A DNA stretch of 64,000 nucleotides, from contig NZ_CP116808.1 in the NCBI RefSeq assembly GCF_028464065.1, positions 3,377,501 to 3,441,500 on the forward strand, read 5' to 3'. Below, in pieces: positions 59,824 to 64,000 of the stretch (position 1 is the first letter of the stretch; each line of letters starts with the position of its first letter). Made by a program: the position numbers and the translations under genes. Origin of the DNA: Saprospira sp. CCB-QB6 (lineage in GTDB: Bacteria; Bacteroidota; Bacteroidia; Chitinophagales; Saprospiraceae). The notes beneath the pieces were generated by a model. The model saw only the letters and a program-made list of their open reading frames with translations, was not told the DNA's origin and did no database searches.

Positions 59824-62112
59824 ATGCGATATTTACTTTCCTTGAGTTTTATTTTTTTGCTGCCCCTAGCGCTTTTGGCGCAGGACAAATACCAGCTTTT
59901 TTATGCGCCCAATGCTTATAGCTTGACCGCAAAACAGCAGGCCGATTTGACTAAGATTTTGCGAGCGCGGCCTTTGTCTGTCTTAAAAATCCAGCCCTTT
60001 ACCGATGATTTGGGAAGCGATATAGACAATGAGGTTTTGGCCGAGAATCGAGCAAAGACCATTATTCAGTTTGTTCAAGAGTTGGGCTTTAAGCAGCTAC
60101 AATTTGAGCAATTGCCCTATGAGCGACAGCCTTTGAATGGGCAATTGCCTATAGCGGAAGCTCGGCAGCAGTTGCGTCGGATTGATCTCTATTTTTACAA
60201 TACAGAGGAATTTGAGGAAGTCAAAAACAATGATGTTTGGGCTTCTTTTTATGCCGGTCAGCGCAAAAAGGCACAGCAGTTCTTTAGCTTTTCGGCCCAA
60301 AAAGGAAAGTTTATTCAGGGCAAGGAGGGAATTCAAATTGACATCCCAGCTAATAGTTTTCTGCTTGCCAATGGCAAAACCTATCAAGGCCAAGTCAGCT
60401 TGGTTTTGCAAGAGGCCCTGAGTATGAAGGACATGATTTTACAAAATCTAACCACCACCTCCAATGGAGAGTTGATTGAAACGGGAGGCATGATTTATTT
60501 GGCCGCTAAGGGCGAAAATGGAGAGGAGTTGCGCTTGGCTGAGGGCAAAAAAATAACTCTAGGGTTCCCAGGAACAGCAGCGGCTTTGCCCGGCATGCAA
60601 ATTTTTCAGGGCCCGCATACGGCCAACCCGCATAGCGATATTAACTGGCAGGCCACGGGCAGCCAGCAAATATGGGCCAGGGAGAGGGAAGGCCAGAGAG
60701 GACTAGCCTTCTTGGATAGTAGCTATTTCGCCCGCCAAGAAGAATTGATTTACTTAACTAAGGAGCCCATCTTGAGCCTTAGAAATAAAAGAGCATTGAA
60801 CTCCTTTAAGCTGCGCTTACCTCGGCTAAAGGTAGAGCGAACTTTTGTTGATTTTGATGCCTATTTGGCCAAAAAATACCCAAAGAAAAAGGGCGAAACA
60901 GAGGAAGTTTATCAGCAAAGAATTGGCAAAGAACAACAACAAGCCCGCAAAAGCTACAACAATAAAAAGCGGCAATGGCGAAAAAAATATAAGACCTACC
61001 AAAAAGATAGTACCGCTTATGCCAAACAGCGTAACCAATACGCAGCAGAGCAAAAGGCCTATAACGATTTTTTGAATGAGGAACATCAGGAGGCCAAGGA
61101 GCTTTTAGCTTATCTGCAAGCATTTAGCCATGAGCGCTTGGGCCAGCTGCTCTCAGAACAGACAGAATATCTGCTGCAGTGCTACAATTTGGATGAGTAT
61201 GGTCGACATAAATCTACCTTAGGCGGTCACCAAGAGCTCTTGCCTCTTTATCAAAATCAGAAAAAAGGTGACTTTACCGCAGAAATTGCAGCCGTTGAAG
61301 GCCTACGCCCAGAGTTTGATGCTGATGCTTATCAAAAGCCAATGGAAAATTATATCGGTTTTTTGAAAAAATATTACGAAAAAGAAAAACAGAATTGGAC
61401 CGAAGAAATAGAGGAGGAAGAAAAGGGGAGGAAAAAGGAGAGTGAGCTGGTTTGGAAAAAAGATATGGAACTGGAAGCCCTGAAAATTAAACTAGCGTAT
61501 TTGCTCAAAGAAGAACTTCGGGGATTTAGTCCTGAGGGCCAAAAGAAATATCTAGCACTGAAGAAGCAGTTGAACAAGAAAAATATTGAGAAAACTAATA
61601 GGAATTGGCGCACAGAGGCTTATAGCAACTGCTTGCACCTGAGCCTACAAGCCGAGACCGCACAGCAAAAGGCAGCCAAACTTTGCCAGCGAACGGATAG
61701 CCTGGATGCTGAAATATTGGCCAAAAAAGATCGCTACGGTATCTTAAAAGAAGAGGAGGCCAATAAAAAAGTACTGAGCCAAATGGAGATTTCTGGCCTC
61801 GGCTGGATCAATTGCGACCGCTTCTTAAATGATGATGTTGATAAAATGAATTTGACCTTGGCCAATGCCTCTACCAACACGCAGTACTTCCTGATTTTTA
61901 AGAATATAAATAGCATTATGCGGGCCAACTCTCAGGCGGCTTTTAGCAATGTGCCCAAAGCTTATCAAGCTAAATTGATCGGCATAAAGTATCTGGGCGA
62001 TCAATTAGAATTTATGAAAATGGAAGCCAAAATAAGCGATTTACAAAATATGGAGGGGGAATTTAAGCCCATAAATGATAAAGAGTTAGCAGCTGAATTA
62101 GAAGCTCTCTAA
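59824..62112 (+). CDS. Large envelope protein: OmpA-like N-terminal domain plus coiled coil
   Basis: 762 residues with a signal peptide ending LALLAQ. Residues 25-135 resemble an OmpA-type peptidoglycan-binding domain (LTKILRARPLSVLKIQPF, NEVLAENRAKTIIQFVQELG, EARQQLRRIDLYFY). Residues 160-270 (IQIDIPANSFLLANGKTYQG, IETGGMIYLAAKGENGEELR) resemble the ZU5-like sheet found in Bacteroidota surface proteins. From about 340 to 620 it is highly charged and coiled-coil-like (Lys/Glu/Gln-rich). Function unknown; probably a scaffold linking envelope layers. A remnant paralogue lies upstream at 59385. Confidence 0.8.
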   Translation: MRYLLSLSFIFLLPLALLAQDKYQLFYAPNAYSLTAKQQADLTKILRARPLSVLKIQPFTDDLGSDIDNEVLAENRAKTIIQFVQELGFKQLQFEQLPYERQPLNGQLPIAEARQQLRRIDLYFYNTEEFEEVKNNDVWASFYAGQRKKAQQFFSFSAQKGKFIQGKEGIQIDIPANSFLLANGKTYQGQVSLVLQEALSMKDMILQNLTTTSNGELIETGGMIYLAAKGENGEELRLAEGKKITLGFPGTAAALPGMQIFQGPHTANPHSDINWQATGSQQIWAREREGQRGLAFLDSSYFARQEELIYLTKEPILSLRNKRALNSFKLRLPRLKVERTFVDFDAYLAKKYPKKKGETEEVYQQRIGKEQQQARKSYNNKKRQWRKKYKTYQKDSTAYAKQRNQYAAEQKAYNDFLNEEHQEAKELLAYLQAFSHERLGQLLSEQTEYLLQCYNLDEYGRHKSTLGGHQELLPLYQNQKKGDFTAEIAAVEGLRPEFDADAYQKPMENYIGFLKKYYEKEKQNWTEEIEEEEKGRKKESELVWKKDMELEALKIKLAYLLKEELRGFSPEGQKKYLALKKQLNKKNIEKTNRNWRTEAYSNCLHLSLQAETAQQKAAKLCQRTDSLDAEILAKKDRYGILKEEEANKKVLSQMEISGLGWINCDRFLNDDVDKMNLTLANASTNTQYFLIFKNINSIMRANSQAAFSNVPKAYQAKLIGIKYLGDQLEFMKMEAKISDLQNMEGEFKPINDKELAAELEAL

Positions 62113-62118
62113 TCCATG

Positions 62119-62143
62119 AGCCATCCTTAGGATGGCTTTTTTT
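62119..62143 (+). terminator. Rho-independent terminator
   Basis: AGCCATCC-TTA-GGATGGCT with a T run that merges into the start of the following GC-rich element. Confidence 0.85.
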
Positions 62144-62266
62144 GGGGCTGCCCCGCCCTTCGGGCGGGTCGGGCTGTTCCGGGCTCGCTGCTCGCTCGGC
62201 CCTTCAGGCTTCACTTCGTTTCGCCTTCGGTCTGGCCTGCGGCCACCCGCTCCGCATCGCTCAGCC
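62144..62266 (+). repeat. GC-rich intergenic element, copy 20 (forward)
   Basis: GGGGCTGCCCCGCCCTTCGG with hairpin CCCGCCCTTCGGGCGGG, GGGCTCGCTGCTCGCTCGGC, a GGCTTCACTTCGTTTCGCC stem, GGTCTGGCCTGCGGCCA and CATCGCTCAGCC. It lies between the coiled-coil gene and the exonuclease gene. Confidence 0.85.
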
Positions 62267-62386
62267 GCTCCTCTTTTTTCTTTTGCTCGGGCGGCAGCTC
62301 TTCGGCCCTTTAGACCACAAAAGTTGTTTTTTTTTGGCCCTACTCCCGCTTTTTTAATAGCTTTAGCGCTCATAAAAAAAACAAAG

Positions 62387-63007
62387 ATGAACTATCTAGT
62401 ATTTGATTTGGAGATGACGGGCACCGAGCCCGGCTGGCATGAGATTGTACAAATTGGGGCCGCCATTTATGATGAAAATTGGGAGAAAAAAAGTAGTTTT
62501 TTAACCAATGTCTATCCCGAAAATGAAGAGAGCTTCTCGCTGCCCGCCTTAGAAGTACATGGCCTAACCCTAGAAATTCTAGACGAGGCCCCTATGCTAC
62601 ACGAGGCCATAGAAGCTTTTGAAAACTGGGCTGTCACTACCGTTTTGGGACACAAAAAATGGCAGGAACATCAAAAGCCAGGGGCACTCAAGCGCCTAGT
62701 GGTCTGCGGGCAAAGTGTGCATTACGATATCAACTTTTTGCGTTTTGCCTATATGGACCTCAAGCAGCCTTATCCTTTCTCCTTTAAAACCATTGATTTA
62801 TATCAGCAGGCCTATTTCTTGTTCCGTTTGCTCCGAGAAAACGGACAGCCTACTTCTAAGGGCCTTAGCCTAGGCGCCCTATCCGAGTATTTTGGTTTGG
62901 AACGAGAAGGCGATATGCACAATGCCCTAGAAGATGCGGAATTGACTGCAGCCTGTTTGAAGGAAGTCTTTAACTATTTGCCCAAATTTAAGTACGATCC
63001 AACTTAA
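62387..63007 (+). CDS. DnaQ-like 3'-5' exonuclease
   Basis: 206 residues from MNYLVFDLEMTGTEPGWHEI. The frame is open from 62132, but that stretch is the GC-rich element. DEDDh motifs: FDLEMTG (Asp and Glu), the GQSVHYDINFLRF Asp, and HNALEDAELT, with the last His and Asp. It resembles stand-alone DnaQ-type exonucleases (proofreading epsilon, RNase T, oligoribonuclease group). The exact substrate is not clear. It ends 20 bases inside the convergent aminotransferase gene. Confidence 0.88.
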   Translation: MNYLVFDLEMTGTEPGWHEIVQIGAAIYDENWEKKSSFLTNVYPENEESFSLPALEVHGLTLEILDEAPMLHEAIEAFENWAVTTVLGHKKWQEHQKPGALKRLVVCGQSVHYDINFLRFAYMDLKQPYPFSFKTIDLYQQAYFLFRLLRENGQPTSKGLSLGALSEYFGLEREGDMHNALEDAELTAACLKEVFNYLPKFKYDPT

Positions 63008-64000
63008 AGAACTGGAAAATCTGATCGATAATAAATTGCTGTTCTTGAGCTTGGAGCTCAAAAAAGAGGGGGAGCCGTAGCAGGCGGTCGGCATAGCGCT
63101 GAGCCTGTGGCAGTTTGCGGCCATCGTGTTTTGGTCCATAAAATGGACTAGCATGTAGGGGGAGATAATGAAAAACAGCATGAATGCCAACGGCTCTGAG
63201 CGCTTGTATCAGGGCCGTTCTTTCGTCTAGACTCCTGCAAATAAGGTAAAAGAGATGGGCGTTATTGCTGCTGTGTTCTGGAATATTAGGCAGTTCGATC
63301 AGGCCTTTTTGGGCCAGGGGATAAAGGGCTTCAAAGTAGCGGTTCCAGCGTTCTTTGCGGGCATTTTGGATCTGGTCGAGCTCTTCCAATTGGGCAAAGA
63401 GAAAGGCCGCTACGGTTTCGGAGGGCAAAAAAGAAGAGCCTAGGTCTACCCAGCCATATTTATCGACCTCTCCCCGAAAAAAGGCGGCCCGGTTGGTGCC
63501 TTTTTCCCAGATGATTTCAGCTCTTTGGGCCAGTTTAGGCTCATTGATGACGAGCAGTCCACCTTCTCCAGCAATAATATTTTTGGTCTCATGAAAAGAG
63601 AAGCAGGCCAATTGGCCAAAGCTGCCGAGGGGCTGCCCTTGATAATAGCCATCAATGGCTTGGGCGGCATCTTCAACTAGGGCAATTTGATACTTTTGGC
63701 AGAGGTCCATAATCTCTTGCATAGGGCAGGCCATGCCGGCATAATGGACCAGCACTAGGGCTTTGGTCTTTTCATTGATGAGGGGCAAAATAGCTTGGGG
63801 ATCGAGATTGGGGTGTTGGGCCTGAGAATCGACAAAGCGAATATTGGCCCCACGGAGCACAAAGGCGTTGGCGGTAGACACAAAAGTATAGGAGGGCATA
63901 ATGACCTCATCGCCAGGCTGGATGTTGAGGAGTAGGGCGGCCATTTCGAGGGCATCGGTGCAGGAGGTGGTCAGCAGGCATTTGTGGAAGCCATAGCGCT
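62988..64000 (-). CDS. wecE: dTDP-4-amino-4,6-dideoxygalactose transaminase-like (partial)
   Basis: The 5' end lies beyond the window: the frame stays open to the last base, reading RYGFHKCLLTTSCTDALEMA before the first internal Met. It is a DegT/DnrJ/EryC1 aminotransferase. The PLP region reads VEDAAQAIDGYYQG and FSFHETKNIIAGEGG, with the Schiff-base Lys in ETKN. EKGTNRAAFFRGEVDKYGW matches WecE of enterobacterial common antigen synthesis closely. It makes an amino sugar nucleotide for surface polysaccharide. 337 codons are present, of about 375 expected. Confidence 0.9.
   Translation of the reverse strand, partial: RYGFHKCLLTTSCTDALEMAALLLNIQPGDEVIMPSYTFVSTANAFVLRGANIRFVDSQAQHPNLDPQAILPLINEKTKALVLVHYAGMACPMQEIMDLCQKYQIALVEDAAQAIDGYYQGQPLGSFGQLACFSFHETKNIIAGEGGLLVINEPKLAQRAEIIWEKGTNRAAFFRGEVDKYGWVDLGSSFLPSETVAAFLFAQLEELDQIQNARKERWNRYFEALYPLAQKGLIELPNIPEHSSNNAHLFYLICRSLDERTALIQALRAVGIHAVFHYLPLHASPFYGPKHDGRKLPQAQRYADRLLRLPLFFELQAQEQQFIIDQIFQFFKLDRT

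Overview
The window comes from a Bacteroidota chromosome and looks most like the Saprospira lineage (inference; no database was searched). Supporting signs are a secreted esterase with a C-terminal type IX secretion sorting domain, an OmpA-type envelope protein, a Bacteroidota promoter (TTTG, 20 bases, TATATTTG) before a tRNA cluster, class II HMG-CoA reductase with type 2 IPP isomerase (mevalonate route), and paired DUF1800/DUF1501 genes.

Layout. 0-5 kb: ABC exporter, aspartate kinase, OmpA-like protein. 5.2-5.8 kb: duplicated tRNA-Ser(GCT)/tRNA-Pro(TGG) pair. 6.4-9.3 kb: AT-rich operon (EVE/PUA-like protein, PD-(D/E)XK-like protein, UvrD-like helicase) that resembles a defence cassette, followed by an IS903-type insertion sequence with a 9-bp target duplication. 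10.7-20.2 kb: two uncharacterised genes, an AT-rich orphan, a type IX-secreted esterase, a helix-hairpin-helix protein and DnaE. 21.6-29.2 kb: LRR protein, DUF1800/DUF1501 pair, two DUF2158-like proteins with Asp-rich tails (one with 50 Asp in a row), TrmN6. 29.2-37.8 kb: vWA-like protein, HU/SPOR protein, shikimate kinase, HMG-CoA reductase, IPP isomerase, SMI1-pentapeptide protein. 39-48 kb: an acetate locus (porin-like protein, DUF4212 subunit, symporter, CrbS-type sensor kinase, response regulator, acetyl-CoA synthetase). 48-59 kb: a type I restriction-modification system between two long noncoding repeat blocks. 59-64 kb: an OmpA-like/coiled-coil protein with a truncated paralogue, a DnaQ-like exonuclease and the start of a WecE-like aminotransferase gene.

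The most unusual content is noncoding. A GC-rich intergenic element of about 110-300 bp occurs 20 times, with a fixed skeleton and interchangeable hairpins. Its orientation alternates strictly along the window with one exception, across the tRNA/defence/IS region. Three loci (20.5-21.4, 48.1-50.5 and 57.6-59.1 kb) carry a composite block: GC-rich element, paired hairpins, an 81-bp unit (14 tandem copies in one locus), a 339-bp module, then arrays of a 41-bp unit. The palindromic core of the 41-bp unit is replaced in blocks while its flanks and period are kept. I could not assign these to a known element class.
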